A DNA stretch of 37,922 nt from Coemansia sp. RSA 1804 (GCA_027578815.1 JANBTH010000091.1:1-37922), one strand, 5' to 3'; counted from the first letter of the stretch, positions 1-9,452 are shown. Program-made: numbers and translations. Notes: generated by a model not told the origin, from the sequence alone.

Positions 1-70
1 CAGCAACAGCAGCGGAGGATAGCCTTGGACTCTTTAGAAGTCGCAAATGCGTTGTGATTATCGAGCTCAT
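1..70 (-). CDS. 5' end of a gene running off the window, probable mitochondrial presequence
   Basis: An ATG at 70-68 on the minus strand opens a frame that stays open to the window edge (23 codons). It begins MSSIITTHLRLL and continues with Lys, Pro, Arg, Ser and Ala residues. The peptide has two Arg, one Lys and one His, no acidic residue, and many Ser, Leu and Ala, which is the composition of a cleavable mitochondrial targeting sequence. It is transcribed away from MLH1, so the 407 bp between the two starts would be a shared promoter. Only the first residues are visible, so the product is unknown, and a short open frame of this length could arise by chance. Confidence 0.4.
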   Translation of the reverse strand, partial: MSSIITTHLRLLKSPRLSSAAVA

Positions 71-477
71 TTTCTGGTTGTTGATATGGACAAACGGATT
101 TCTAATTTGGATTAAACAAAACAACCAAGAACACCAAAATGAACGACAAAGAAAGATTTGGCAATGTAAGGAGTATGGAGAGCTAAAGAACGAAGGAAGG
201 GAACAATAACGAGATACTTACTGACCATTTGCTTCCATTCGCGTTGTTTAATTTGCAAAAATCTTGATAAACCATTCTCACTTGTTTTTTGTCAAAGGTA
301 CACATACTGATCTGATCTGTGTCTTGATCCGATCCGCTATTACGCAACTGTTATGCCTCATCACAGTTTATGCGCAGCAAAATAAAACATGTTTTGGTTT
401 TCTCTTTTTCTTCCAAAGCTCATTTTACTTTATTTCTTTCTTCCCTTCTTCTTACGAAATTTAGTTATCTTTACACA
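71..477. promoter_or_regulatory. intergenic region between two divergent starts
   Basis: This stretch lies between the minus-strand start at 70 and the MLH1 ATG at 478. The 100 bases before MLH1 are pyrimidine-rich (TTTCTC, TTCTTCC and similar runs), as in many fungal leaders. No convincing TATA box or named cell-cycle element such as ACGCGT is visible. Function as a bidirectional promoter is inferred from gene orientation only. Confidence 0.4.
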
Positions 478-3030
478 ATGTCTTTGGACAGTAGCCAGCA
501 TGGTCACAGCGAACTGTCGCCAAAGCCTGCACCTATTCGCAAGCTAGATGAGTCGGTTATTAATCGTATTGCTGCGGGTGAGATTATCAACCGCCCATCA
601 AACGCGCTGAAAGAGCTGATTGAAAACTCACTGGATGCGGGCTCTACCAATATTTCCATAGGTGTTAAGGATGGCGGCCTGAAGGTCCTGCAGATTCAGG
701 ACAATGGCCATGGGATTCGCACAGAGGATATGCACATTGTGTGTGAGCGGTTTACAACCAGCAAGCTCAAAACGTACGAGGACCTGTCGACGATCCAGAC
801 GTACGGATTCAGAGGCGAAGCGCTTGCAAGCATCAGCCACGTATCGCATTTGTCAATTATTACAAAGCAGGCCGAGTCAGACTGCGCGTACAAGGCAAGC
901 TACTCTGACGGAAAGATTGTTCCCGCACGGCCAGGAGGAAGCAGTAATCCAGAGCCATGTGCCGGAAACAATGGCACTGTAATCACCGCAGAGGATTTGT
1001 TTTATAACATTCCTTCACGCAAATCAGCGCTTAAGAACACGCGTGATGAATATACCCGTATATTCGAGGTTGCTAGCAGGTATGCTATCCACAACTCGGG
1101 TGTCGCATTTACTTGTCGGAAGATTGGGATGCCAAAGGCAGATTTGAACACCCAGAAAGGCGCATCGACCATTGCGAATATCAGACAGATATTTGGCGCA
1201 AAAATTGCCAGCTCTCTTGTCCAAATCAGCAATACTGACAAGTATTTTGATTATGAGTTCAAGGGAAGCGTGTCAAGCTCTACGCACGAGATGCATAAGT
1301 CGATATTTCTCCTTTTCATCAACCACCGGCTGGTTGACCACACGCCGATTAAGCGAGCGGTTGAGTCTCTTTACACTAGCATTCTCCCTAAAGCTTCGAG
1401 GCCGTTTGTTTATCTGGATCTTCGGATAAAACCTCAGAACATTGATGTTAATGTACATCCAACAAAACGCGAGGTGCGCTTTTTGAATGAGGATGTAATT
1501 GTCGGTGCAATTGTCGATTGTATCCATAAAAAGCTGCTTGACATCAACGAAAGCAGATCATTTCCAATTCAGAGTACACTTGTAAAGGAAGGCTCAGGAA
1601 GCACACTTACCAAGGATGATACATTAACCCCGATTTTGCCGTCTTCACTTTCAAGGGAGCCACCATCAAGACCCGTTTCTAGCAGTATCAAGTATGAGAA
1701 GAGCCGCTCAGGACAGATTCCCGAACTATCCAGTCCCTCAAATAGCTTTCAACAGAGTAGCCAACAAAGAACCCCAGTCAACAAGACCGTGAGGACGGAT
1801 TACAAAACACGATCTCTTGAGTCATTTTCGTTTGGTATCTCACCCTCTGCTGCTAACAGAAACCGAACACAGCTGACAATCGGCTCTGACTTTAGCATCT
1901 CGCCGTCCAGAGAATCAGGACAACAACATTCGCCAACTACCTTGTCAACGTTTCCCGGCCATTCTCCCAGTAACCATGATGCGAATAGACCGGACCCAAT
2001 GTTTGGCAGCCCTATTAACTCAATTAATCAGAGCGGCATCCACGGTAATAAGCCGATTAACTCTTCTCCAGGCCCAAAATCCGCTCGTATTGCGGACATC
2101 ACGCCGTCATCTACACCTCTATCCACTCCTGGAAGTGGTTTATTAGAACCACCAGCACCACAAGGCGGTGAACTGGGCGCAGAGCCAGGAAAGCGGCCAA
2201 AACTCGCTGACCCGAGTGACCGTCAGTTGTCTTCTACCTTTCCAGAGATCAAACCAGGTCCATTAGGAAAATCTTATATGGCCGAAACCACAGAGGCGCC
2301 TATCGATGTACAGCTGACCAGCATTCGCAATCTGCGAAATGAATTGAGGCGACATGCGCATACTGAACTTACACGGGTTTTGAGCGAGCACACATTTGTT
2401 GGCTTTATTGACGAGCGAAAAGCACTTATACAGTACCAGACGCGTTTGTATATGGTGGACTACTGCAAGATCAGCTTCCATCTATTCTATCATCGCTGTG
2501 TTTTTGACTTTATGAACTTTGGTCGGATCTTGCTGCAGCCCGCACCATCCATCTACGAACTGGCGTTGGTTGCAGCACAAGAGCTTGGTGATGAGAATCC
2601 AGAAAAGTTGGCAGAGGAAGTGAATATGCGCTTTGTCAACAACAGCGAGATGCTTGAGGAGTTCTTTCTGATCAGAATAAGCGATGTTGGGACAGTCGAG
2701 TCAATGCCGATGATAGTAAAGGAGTATTCGCCAGACTACGACAAGCTGCCCCTGTTTCTTTACAATGCCGCATTTTCCATTGACTGGGAGAACGAACAAC
2801 CGTTTCTCAAGGGGTTTATTAACGCGCTAGCATCGCTATATGCGCTTGAACCTCCGCTTCCTGACGACCCGCTAAATGCAAAGGAAGCATATCGCTTAAT
2901 GACTGAGCACCGCATATTTCCCTCATTTAAGGAGACCTCGTTTTGGGCACCGAACATGCTTCTTACCGAGAACGCCGTGATCCAGCTTGCCGACCTGCCT
3001 GATCTATATCGCATTTTTGAACGCTGCTAG
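478..3030 (+). CDS. MLH1: DNA mismatch repair protein Mlh1 (MutL homologue)
   Basis: The product is a MutL-family ATPase, the common subunit of MutL-alpha-type heterodimers acting after MutS-homologue mismatch recognition in the nucleus. From the ATG at 478 it has 850 residues. The GHKL ATPase motifs are intact: ELIENSLDAG (46-55, general-base Glu46 and Mg-binding Asn50), DNGHGI (75-80), TSKL (94-97) and GFRGEAL (110-116). Residues about 380-640 form a Ser/Pro-rich linker, followed by the C-terminal dimerisation domain. The protein ends in FERC, the hallmark Mlh1 C-terminus that contributes to the Pms1/PMS2 endonuclease site. The frame is open from an ATG at 370, but those 36 extra codons translate a pyrimidine-rich leader, and Mlh1 proteins begin shortly before the RKLDE motif found here at 21-25, so 478 is preferred. 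AATAAA lies at 3127-3132. Confidence 0.96.
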   Translation: MSLDSSQHGHSELSPKPAPIRKLDESVINRIAAGEIINRPSNALKELIENSLDAGSTNISIGVKDGGLKVLQIQDNGHGIRTEDMHIVCERFTTSKLKTYEDLSTIQTYGFRGEALASISHVSHLSIITKQAESDCAYKASYSDGKIVPARPGGSSNPEPCAGNNGTVITAEDLFYNIPSRKSALKNTRDEYTRIFEVASRYAIHNSGVAFTCRKIGMPKADLNTQKGASTIANIRQIFGAKIASSLVQISNTDKYFDYEFKGSVSSSTHEMHKSIFLLFINHRLVDHTPIKRAVESLYTSILPKASRPFVYLDLRIKPQNIDVNVHPTKREVRFLNEDVIVGAIVDCIHKKLLDINESRSFPIQSTLVKEGSGSTLTKDDTLTPILPSSLSREPPSRPVSSSIKYEKSRSGQIPELSSPSNSFQQSSQQRTPVNKTVRTDYKTRSLESFSFGISPSAANRNRTQLTIGSDFSISPSRESGQQHSPTTLSTFPGHSPSNHDANRPDPMFGSPINSINQSGIHGNKPINSSPGPKSARIADITPSSTPLSTPGSGLLEPPAPQGGELGAEPGKRPKLADPSDRQLSSTFPEIKPGPLGKSYMAETTEAPIDVQLTSIRNLRNELRRHAHTELTRVLSEHTFVGFIDERKALIQYQTRLYMVDYCKISFHLFYHRCVFDFMNFGRILLQPAPSIYELALVAAQELGDENPEKLAEEVNMRFVNNSEMLEEFFLIRISDVGTVESMPMIVKEYSPDYDKLPLFLYNAAFSIDWENEQPFLKGFINALASLYALEPPLPDDPLNAKEAYRLMTEHRIFPSFKETSFWAPNMLLTENAVIQLADLPDLYRIFERC

Positions 3031-3473
3031 TGTTTCTGAATGGTTTAATGCTATGGTCTCCTGGCGTAATAAGAATGCTGGGGATAATACAAGCTTCTCT
3101 TCTAATTAAGGAGATTATTTTGTGGCAATAAAGTCGGAGCTGCTGTTCACATTATCATAATATTAGTCATCGTTCCCCACATAACCTCGACTTGCATGCT
3201 ACGAGGACTTAATCTAAGATGAATGAATGTCTATTGTCTAGAATGCAATTTTGTTATGTAAAAAAATTGTATGCGCAGATGGCATGCTATATTATAATGT
3301 CATGCAAGTGTTCCAAAGCTTCTTTGATGCTCGATTACTAGAAACCAGTTTTCTACTCTTCAACATTACACGTTTATTTATAATTCAGACTATAGCATTG
3401 TAATCACAAATCTGTAAAAAGAAACGCAGCTACCATAGTTACCAATGGGGCGACAATACCGTTGTTATCTCAC
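3031..3473. other. intergenic, AT-rich
   Basis: This is the 3' region of MLH1 (AATAAA at 3127-3132) followed by the upstream region of the first receptor-like gene. It is AT-rich with no credible long coding frame. It contains the upstream ATG at 3445 described separately. Confidence 0.5.
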
Positions 3474-3477
3474 ATGA
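3445..3477 (+). promoter_or_regulatory. uORF overlapping the first receptor start (ATGA)
   Basis: An ATG at 3445 opens ten codons (MGRQYRCYLT) ending in TGA at 3475-3477. That stop overlaps the main ATG at 3474-3476 as the tetranucleotide ATGA. Ribosomes starting here would terminate on top of the main start, an arrangement compatible with either repression or reinitiation. It matters only if transcription begins upstream of 3445, which the sequence cannot show. Confidence 0.4.
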
Positions 3478-4541
3478 TACCAGACGTTAATACAGCTCCG
3501 GTTCCTATAATCCACGTACCAGGTTTCGAACCGTTTACCAAAATAATATACATTCTGTCAGCGTGCGTATCTCTTTTGGTTTTTCTGTATGGAGTGTTGA
3601 TTATCATTCTTGATACAAGAGTTTGGCAAAACCATATCGTGCGAATAATTATTGTGGTTCAGATCATTAACTTTCTGCGGTTTATATTTCGAATATTGGC
3701 AACGTTTATTACGGTCCGAGAAGAGTTTGGCTGCCGGGTGCTGTTGTTTCTTCACAACTCGACGACACTGTTGCCGGTCAACCTTTGCATTTATTGCGTG
3801 GTTTACTTGCAAATTATAATTGTTCATCAGGTGCAGCCATACAAGCGATGGCCAAAAGCAGTGCTCTTGTCGTTTGCAATACTTACAGCTATTGTTCCTG
3901 CAGCTTCATTTCTCTACATCTCTCCTAGCACAGCAGGAATTGCTTCGTATTGCAGAATCCCCAAAGTATTTAATCACAGACACTTTGTATATTATAACCT
4001 CAGCTTTGCTCTTTGGCAGTATCTATCGGGTGTTATCGGCGTGGTCAGCGGCTCCATTCTTGGCCTGTATATTCTACGGACGCAGAGAGTTCCACAGAGC
4101 ATCCTGAGGACATCAACATACTCCTATGGCCAATCGCAGACTATTATCCAGCAGAGCCATACAAATATCCTCCACCGCACCCTTCTATCCATAGTCTGGT
4201 TTCCAATAACGCCTATTATCTCTCTGTGGTTCAATTTGCTCCTATTCTCCGTATCCTATTCCAGGCAGAAAACATTTACGAGTCTCGAGTACATAAATGT
4301 TCTTTTGCTTGGGCTTCAGTCGGTGCTGTTAGGAATGGGGCTTATTGTGAACCCGACTGTCGAAAAGACGTTTAGAAAAGAAATTTGGGACCGCTGGATA
4401 AAAACAAACAAAGCGTCTAGAACCAACCAACCCATGGTTTCCCATATGGAAGATGTCGAGCAGCGGCTACACGTGCCTCTGAATCTATCAACTCCACTGT
4501 CACTGGACGACGCTCTTGGTAGCTCTGTATCCGAGTTTTGA
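3474..4541 (+). CDS. seven-transmembrane receptor-like protein, copy 1
   Basis: A 355-residue polytopic membrane protein with seven hydrophobic segments at roughly 24-46, 56-80, 90-118, 127-149, 173-200, 233-262 and 270-294. The order and loops fit a G-protein-coupled-receptor-like fold. Cys87 before helix 3 and Cys160 before helix 5 could form the usual extracellular disulfide. Helix 7 ends in NPTV (293-296), reminiscent of NPxxY, followed by an amphipathic basic stretch and a Ser/Asp-rich tail. The start is the ATG at 3474; the open frame extends upstream only through a TTG. I cannot assign a named receptor class or ligand. It is a tandem paralogue of the next gene, about half identical by eye. 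An AATAAA lies roughly 60 bases after the stop. Confidence 0.8.
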   Translation: MIPDVNTAPVPIIHVPGFEPFTKIIYILSACVSLLVFLYGVLIIILDTRVWQNHIVRIIIVVQIINFLRFIFRILATFITVREEFGCRVLLFLHNSTTLLPVNLCIYCVVYLQIIIVHQVQPYKRWPKAVLLSFAILTAIVPAASFLYISPSTAGIASYCRIPKVFNHRHFVYYNLSFALWQYLSGVIGVVSGSILGLYILRTQRVPQSILRTSTYSYGQSQTIIQQSHTNILHRTLLSIVWFPITPIISLWFNLLLFSVSYSRQKTFTSLEYINVLLLGLQSVLLGMGLIVNPTVEKTFRKEIWDRWIKTNKASRTNQPMVSHMEDVEQRLHVPLNLSTPLSLDDALGSSVSEF

Positions 4542-4943
4542 CATTGCTTGCAGTTGTATATTATGTTTGAATTTTGCATATCACTTTTTGCATGAGGAAT
4601 AAAAATGTTAGCACTTTTTTTATAAAAAAGAATTCATGTGCTGGACCTAGGCATGTAAGATCATAATGCGAAAATGCTACATTATTATTATTTTTAAACA
4701 AAAAATGTTGTTAGGAACACTTTTTTGAAGAAATAATTAAAACTGGTTCCTTTTTTGCTTTCTGGAATTAGTTATTTTACCTCCACCTCCAATTTTCCTT
4801 CATTTTACTTGTTTGAACACTACAAAAGGCTGTTGATGATAGAAGCAGAAAGAATAGGAACATGTGCCATATTGAAAGCAACTACAAAAAGAAGCGGAAA
4901 CTAGAGCGACATAGTCGGTACAGCATTGCTTCCATTTTAAAAT
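4542..4943. other. intergenic between the tandem receptor-like genes
   Basis: AT-rich spacer with several A/T homopolymers and one short pyrimidine-rich stretch near 4750-4810. It carries the 3' processing region of copy 1 and the presumed promoter of copy 2. No further gene is seen apart from the uORF starting at 4862. Confidence 0.5.
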
Positions 4944-4954
4944 ATGGACAATAG
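4862..4954 (+). promoter_or_regulatory. uORF overlapping the second receptor start
   Basis: An ATG at 4862 opens 30 codons (starting MCHIESNYKK, very basic) ending in TAG at 4952-4954. It overlaps the main ATG at 4944 by 11 bases in another frame, so translation of this uORF would bypass the main start. The paralogous gene has its own start-overlapping uORF. Relevance depends on the transcription start site. Confidence 0.4.
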
Positions 4955-6026
4955 TCAAAACCAAGGCACAATCCCTACGCTTGTCGGCACTGGGTTTTTG
5001 GTGACGGCGCTAGTTGTATACATCACATCGGCAGTGGTCTCGCTCCTGATATTTCTGTACGGATTGATACTTGTCTGGCTCCAGCCTTCGGTCTGGAAAA
5101 ACAGAATTGCGCGTATTATTATTGTCGTGCAGCTACTGAATTGCATGCGGTTTGTAATCCGAATAATTGCATCGTTTGTGGTGATAAAGACTGAATTTGG
5201 GTGCAGAACAATTCTATTTGTCAACAACGTTTTGGCTCTTTTGCCGGTCAACTTATGTATCTACTGTGTCTTGCATCTCCAGCTGGTGATCATTCACAAG
5301 GTGTCGCCTCAAAAAAGATGGCCAACAATTGTTCTAATTTCTCTTGCCATAGGAATAGCAATAATTCCAGCGTCGGCGTTTCTTTACACACCTCCGAGCA
5401 GACTTGACATAACGTCGTATTGCGATATCCCAAAGCTCGTGCAGCGCAAGTATTATATATTCTTGGTTTTAACGATTTCAGTATGGCAATATTTCTCTGG
5501 GATTGTTGGCGCAATCAGCGTAACTATTATTGGGATTCATATTGTGAAAACACGAAAAAGCTCCCGACGGATATTGGCCTTGTCGTTGTACGCGTATCAC
5601 CCTTCGTACAATGTGATTGCGCAGAGCAAGTCAAAGATGCTCCACCGCGCATTGCTGACAATTATCTGGTACCCTATCACGCCTATACTGTCGCTCTGGC
5701 TCAATACAATCATATATACAGTCGGTTACTACCGACGCACTACATTCAATGGACTAGAGTACGTCAACGTTGTATTTCTTGGATTGCAGTCAGTGCTTCT
5801 TGGCATTGCGCTCATTGTCAATCCAACTATCCGCGATGCTTATAAGAGGCAGATCAAATCCCGGTTGAAAAATCCTAAAGAAAAGAATAAGGAACGTCTT
5901 GTAAGCAGCAGACCATTGTGGCAGGACAGCAGCAATACACTGCATGGGCTGCCGCCACATGTAAATATTGAGTGTGCAAGTTCTCTGGATATGCTCAGCG
6001 ACACCCTATCTGCGTTTTCAGAATAA
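4944..6026 (+). CDS. seven-transmembrane receptor-like protein, copy 2
   Basis: A 360-residue paralogue of the preceding gene with the same seven hydrophobic segments and loop pattern. Shared signatures include LLPVNLCIYCV in helix 3, EFGCR before it, SYC.IPK in the second extracellular loop (the likely disulfide Cys pair), LEY(I/V)NV..LGLQSVLLG in helix 7 and NPT(V/I) at its end. Conservation is strongest in helices 1-3 and 6-7. The N-terminus, the third intracellular loop and the C-terminal tail diverge, though both tails end in a Ser/Leu/Asp-rich stretch. The TAA stop is embedded in an AATAAA (6022-6027). Family membership as a G-protein-coupled receptor is inferred from topology; ligand and coupling are unknown. 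Confidence 0.8.
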   Translation: MDNSQNQGTIPTLVGTGFLVTALVVYITSAVVSLLIFLYGLILVWLQPSVWKNRIARIIIVVQLLNCMRFVIRIIASFVVIKTEFGCRTILFVNNVLALLPVNLCIYCVLHLQLVIIHKVSPQKRWPTIVLISLAIGIAIIPASAFLYTPPSRLDITSYCDIPKLVQRKYYIFLVLTISVWQYFSGIVGAISVTIIGIHIVKTRKSSRRILALSLYAYHPSYNVIAQSKSKMLHRALLTIIWYPITPILSLWLNTIIYTVGYYRRTTFNGLEYVNVVFLGLQSVLLGIALIVNPTIRDAYKRQIKSRLKNPKEKNKERLVSSRPLWQDSSNTLHGLPPHVNIECASSLDMLSDTLSAFSE

Positions 6027-6487
6027 ACGCTATGCATTATAACTGCCAGGAACACGCCCTTTAATGAAGCCCATCTCTATATTTTCGGTGCAACACGGCT
6101 CTTTTTGTCTATTTCTATATTTTTAAATAGTTTTGTGTTTGTCTGTCGAAAAACGGGGAAAAGAGAAATGCAAAAAAGCCTCGCTCGCGGCATACACCGA
6201 ACCCCCCCAAAAAAAAAAGAAAATCGGGAGAAAAGATGAGAATTTAAAGATGTAAATTTTGACAGCAAAAAGAAGGTCACCAGCAATGAGCAGCAATCAA
6301 AGAAACTTTGTTTTTTCTTTACTCTTTGTTTTTTCTGCTTTTTTGGGATTTGTTATATTATTTCCTTCTCAATTCAACCTTTCTTGACCTTTCCCCCCCT
6401 TCTTCAGACTCTTTTTCTCTCTTCTTACCCAACTTTTCGGATAGTTCTTATTGATATTATATCTGGCGTTGCCTTTTATACCCGCAG
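6027..6487. other. promoter and 5' leader of the CBS-PB1 gene
   Basis: About 460 bases with long C and A homopolymers near 6200-6225 and a T/C-rich leader from about 6300 to the first ATG at 6488. No other gene is visible. Confidence 0.45.
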
Positions 6488-9153
6488 ATGATGAGCTCAA
6501 CGCAAAACCAGGCTCCACCCAACTCGGAGCAAGCAAGGAAACGACAGACTCGCCGTGACGAGGTAAGTGAGCCGTTGGTTTGTTTATCTGTTTTTTAAAT
6601 ATGAGTGGAAGTTCCTCTGCTTATCATCGGCAGAGGAAAGGAGAAATAACAGGAGCTGTCTGTAGAGCTTTTGCCATGTGTGTGGCTGGATGGGCAAAAT
6701 TCTGCTGTTGCTAGCGTTTGAGATTGGCGATTTGCGGGATGGGCGCGGGAAAAGGTGCTGTGGCAACATGTCTCCTGATTCTCTTCTCTCTCTTGCTTTC
6801 TGTGCTCCCAGCATGCATGCTTGTAAACGACGGGACCCGCCAAACATGAGAAAAGAGTAACGGACTGGAGAGTGCGGGATCTGTTGATGATTCGTCCTCC
6901 CCTTTCTTTCTTTTAAGCCTCTTTTGCGTTCTTTGCGCGCTTTTCCCTCTTGTCATCCTAATTTATTTATTTATTTATTTCCTTCGTTCTTTTACTCCTT
7001 TCGTGATTGATTTGTTGATTGTTTGAATACTACTGCTATACTGGGCTAACCCTCTTTTTTCACACTTTGCACGGCGGGAGTAGTTTATCCGCAAAAAGGC
7101 CGAGGCAGATCTGAGCAAAAAAATGCACCAGAATAGACACAAGAACAGCGACGGCGCGCAAGCAGCGTCTGGCACGGGGTCAAACGGAGGGCGCAAGCGC
7201 GGGGCAAGCGCAGCAGTGGGCACGGTGGCAGCGCTGCGGCCGGCGCCAGCGCTGACTGTGCGTGATGGGATCTCGATCACGGAGGCAGCGCAGCTGATGG
7301 CGGCAAAGCGCGCAGACAGTGTGCTGGTGGTGGACGATGACGAGCGGCTGGCAGGAATCTTCACAGCCAAGGACGTGGCATTCAGAGTGGTGGCTGAGGG
7401 TCTAGATGCAAGAAGCACGCATGTGCGCGACATTGCGACACGCGACCCGCTGTGCGTGACAAGCGACACGCCGGCAACAGACGCTCTTAACACGATGGTT
7501 GCGCGTGGGTTCAGGCACCTTCCGGTGTGCAATGAGGAAGGCGATGTGGTTGGGCTGCTGGATGTTATCCGGTGCATGTACGAGGCGTTGGAGCGCATGG
7601 AGCGCGCGCATCAATCGTCCAAGGCGCTGTATGCGGCCATCGAGGGCGTTGAGAAGGAGTGGAGCGTGCATTCGACGCAGATGGTCAACTTTGTCAGCCA
7701 GCTGCGCGAGCGCATGAGCTTCCCCGACATGACAACGGTGTTGGACGGCGCCGACCCGATTGTGGTTGGGCCAAAGACGCCTGTGATGGACATTGCACGC
7801 CAGATGCGTGCTGCGCGCGTCACGTCCAGTCTGGTTGTAGACGATGACAGCGGAAGCATCGCCGGAATCTTCACCAGCAAGGACATTGTGCTGCGTGTCA
7901 TTGCCGCCGGACTCGATCCACGCACATGCAGCGTTGTTCGTGTCATGACTCCGCATCCCGATACTGTGGTGCCGTCAACATCGCTGATTGACGCGCTGAA
8001 GCGGATGTACGAGAAACACTATCTCAACCTGCCAGTTGTCGATGACAGCGGTGAAATTCTGGGCGTGGTGGATGTTCTGCGGCTGTGCTACGCAACGCTG
8101 GAGCAGATGAAGTCGATCCAGGGCGCTGGTGCTGAGGAAGTAGGCGCTATTGGCGGCCCCATGTGGTCGCGGTTCTTTGGAAACAGTTTGCCTGCCGAGC
8201 TGGGCGGACCCGGATCGTCTGTCAGCGACACCGTGCATCAGTCGCAGGGCGATGCCTTCAGCCAGCCGCCGCCGTCGTTTGTCGATGGCACTGCTCGTCT
8301 TGCATCCGAGGTGTATCCGAACGAATCGGCATCGATGATTGAGGACATCCACTCGGCCGTCAACTCGCGTGTCGGCGAGCAGGAGGCCTACGATTACGGC
8401 TATGTCGACCCCGCTGTTGCTGCCGCACAGTACTCGGCCTACAACAACCACCAGATGCTGATGCAGCAGCAGCAGCAGCAGCAGCAGCTTCACGCTCACC
8501 ACCAGCCGCAGATGATGCCCATGCCGCACCACTTCAGTGCAACTGGCCAGCAGGCGTTCTCCAACCTCGGCAGCCAGACACTGTTTGGCCAGCAGACGAT
8601 GCCGGCTGCTGCGTCAGCCACCGGATCGGGTTCGCTTCACCACTCGCAAACACGACTGGGCGCCATTCCCGACGGCCACTTTTCGTTTAAGCTGAAGACG
8701 CCGTCGGGCAAGATCCACCGCTTCACCGCCCCTGCCAACGACCTTGACGGAGTGCGCGCTGCCTGCGTCAGGAAGCTGCTGTCGGAGGGCGTGCGCGACG
8801 CACAGGCCATCATTGACGAGTCGGGACTTGCCTACGTTGATGACGAGGGCGACTTTGTCCACGTCACCGGCGAGGCGGATTTGGCCGACGCTATTGATCT
8901 GGCTGCGCGCGATGGCAAGGATCGTGTCATGCTGCAGGTCAACCCGCGCGCACTCGTTTATCTCAACGAAGCCGACAAGGAAAAGGAAAAGAACAAGGAT
9001 GATGGCAAGAATGGCGCCGTCGCAGCCAATGCGTCTGAGCTGCCTGGTGTTCTGGGCGTTCCTGAAAAGTACTTGGTTCCCGCTGCTGTCGGTGGTGGTT
9101 TTGCCACAGCGTTGTTGTGTGTCTGGATTGCCGTCAAGCTCTCTAGGAACTAG
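6488..9153 (+). CDS. CBS-domain and PB1-domain protein with C-terminal membrane anchor (Mug70-like), two exons
   Basis: Exon 1 is 6488-6562 (25 codons, ending TRRDE). The intron is 6563-7083. Exon 2 is 7084-9153, restarting FIRKKAEADLSKK in phase 0, for 714 residues in total. Two Bateman modules, i.e. four CBS domains, lie at about 83-136, 141-193, 250-303 and 308-363, recognisable by repeated LVVDD..(L/I)AGIFT.KD and LPV..E/D.G..(V/L)G(L/V)(L/V)DV motifs. CBS pairs usually bind adenine nucleotides. A linker with eight consecutive Gln (CAG run 8464-8487) and His/Met-rich sequence follows, then a PB1 domain at 556-645 (FKLKTPSGKIHRF...) for dimerisation. The last 25 residues form a hydrophobic helix ending KLSRN, suggesting a tail anchor. 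The architecture matches fungal Mug70-type proteins, whose function is poorly defined. A second in-frame ATG at 6491 could also be used. Confidence 0.88.
6563..7083 (+). other. intron 1 of the CBS-PB1 gene
   Basis: The donor is GAG|GTAAGT at 6563, the branch site CTAAC is at 7046-7050, a pyrimidine tract follows, and the acceptor is TAG at 7081-7083. Acceptance at the earlier AG (7079-7080) would put the TAG in frame, so 7083 is chosen. The 521-base intron contains a (ATTT)5 run at 6961-6980. Confidence 0.85.
6961..6980 (+). repeat. (ATTT)5 microsatellite in an intron
   Basis: Five perfect tandem ATTT units lie inside the intron of the CBS-PB1 gene. No function is suggested. Confidence 0.9.
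8464..8487 (+). repeat. (CAG)8 tract encoding polyglutamine
   Basis: Eight perfect CAG codons lie in the linker between the CBS and PB1 domains. Being a pure codon repeat, it is a likely site of length variation between strains. Confidence 0.9.
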
Positions 9154-9452
9154 CGCTTCTCAGCATCCGTTCTCTTTCTCTTGCACCTCTAGTTACTTCT
9201 TATTTCTTACAAATCTCCCCTACCAGTTTCTTCTTGCATGGATTTCTCACCCTGTTTTATTTTGTTAGGAACAGAATAGTCTTCTTTTCATCTGACAGAG
9301 ACAACGCCCGATGAATCACTCTGCAACCTTGTTTGGGGAAAAGACGTAATGACATGGTATAAAAATATTAGATGATATTGGATGTGGTGAAGTGAGGGTT
9401 TAATACATAAAGCCAAAAAAGAGAAAGAAAAAAAGGAGAGCTGTTGTCGTAA

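Noticed and set aside
370..477. N-terminal extension of MLH1 from the ATG at 370
   Set aside because: The 36 extra codons are a translation of a T/C-rich leader and have no counterpart in Mlh1 proteins, which begin close to the conserved RKLDE motif.
3462..3473. TTG-initiated extension of the first receptor-like gene
   Set aside because: The longest open frame begins at TTG; the first ATG in frame is 3474.
6975..7598. Minus-strand 207-codon frame across the CBS-PB1 start
   Set aside because: Mirror of a GC-rich real gene on the plus strand; low-complexity Ser/Arg/Ala protein with no domain, and it covers a well-supported intron and CBS domain.
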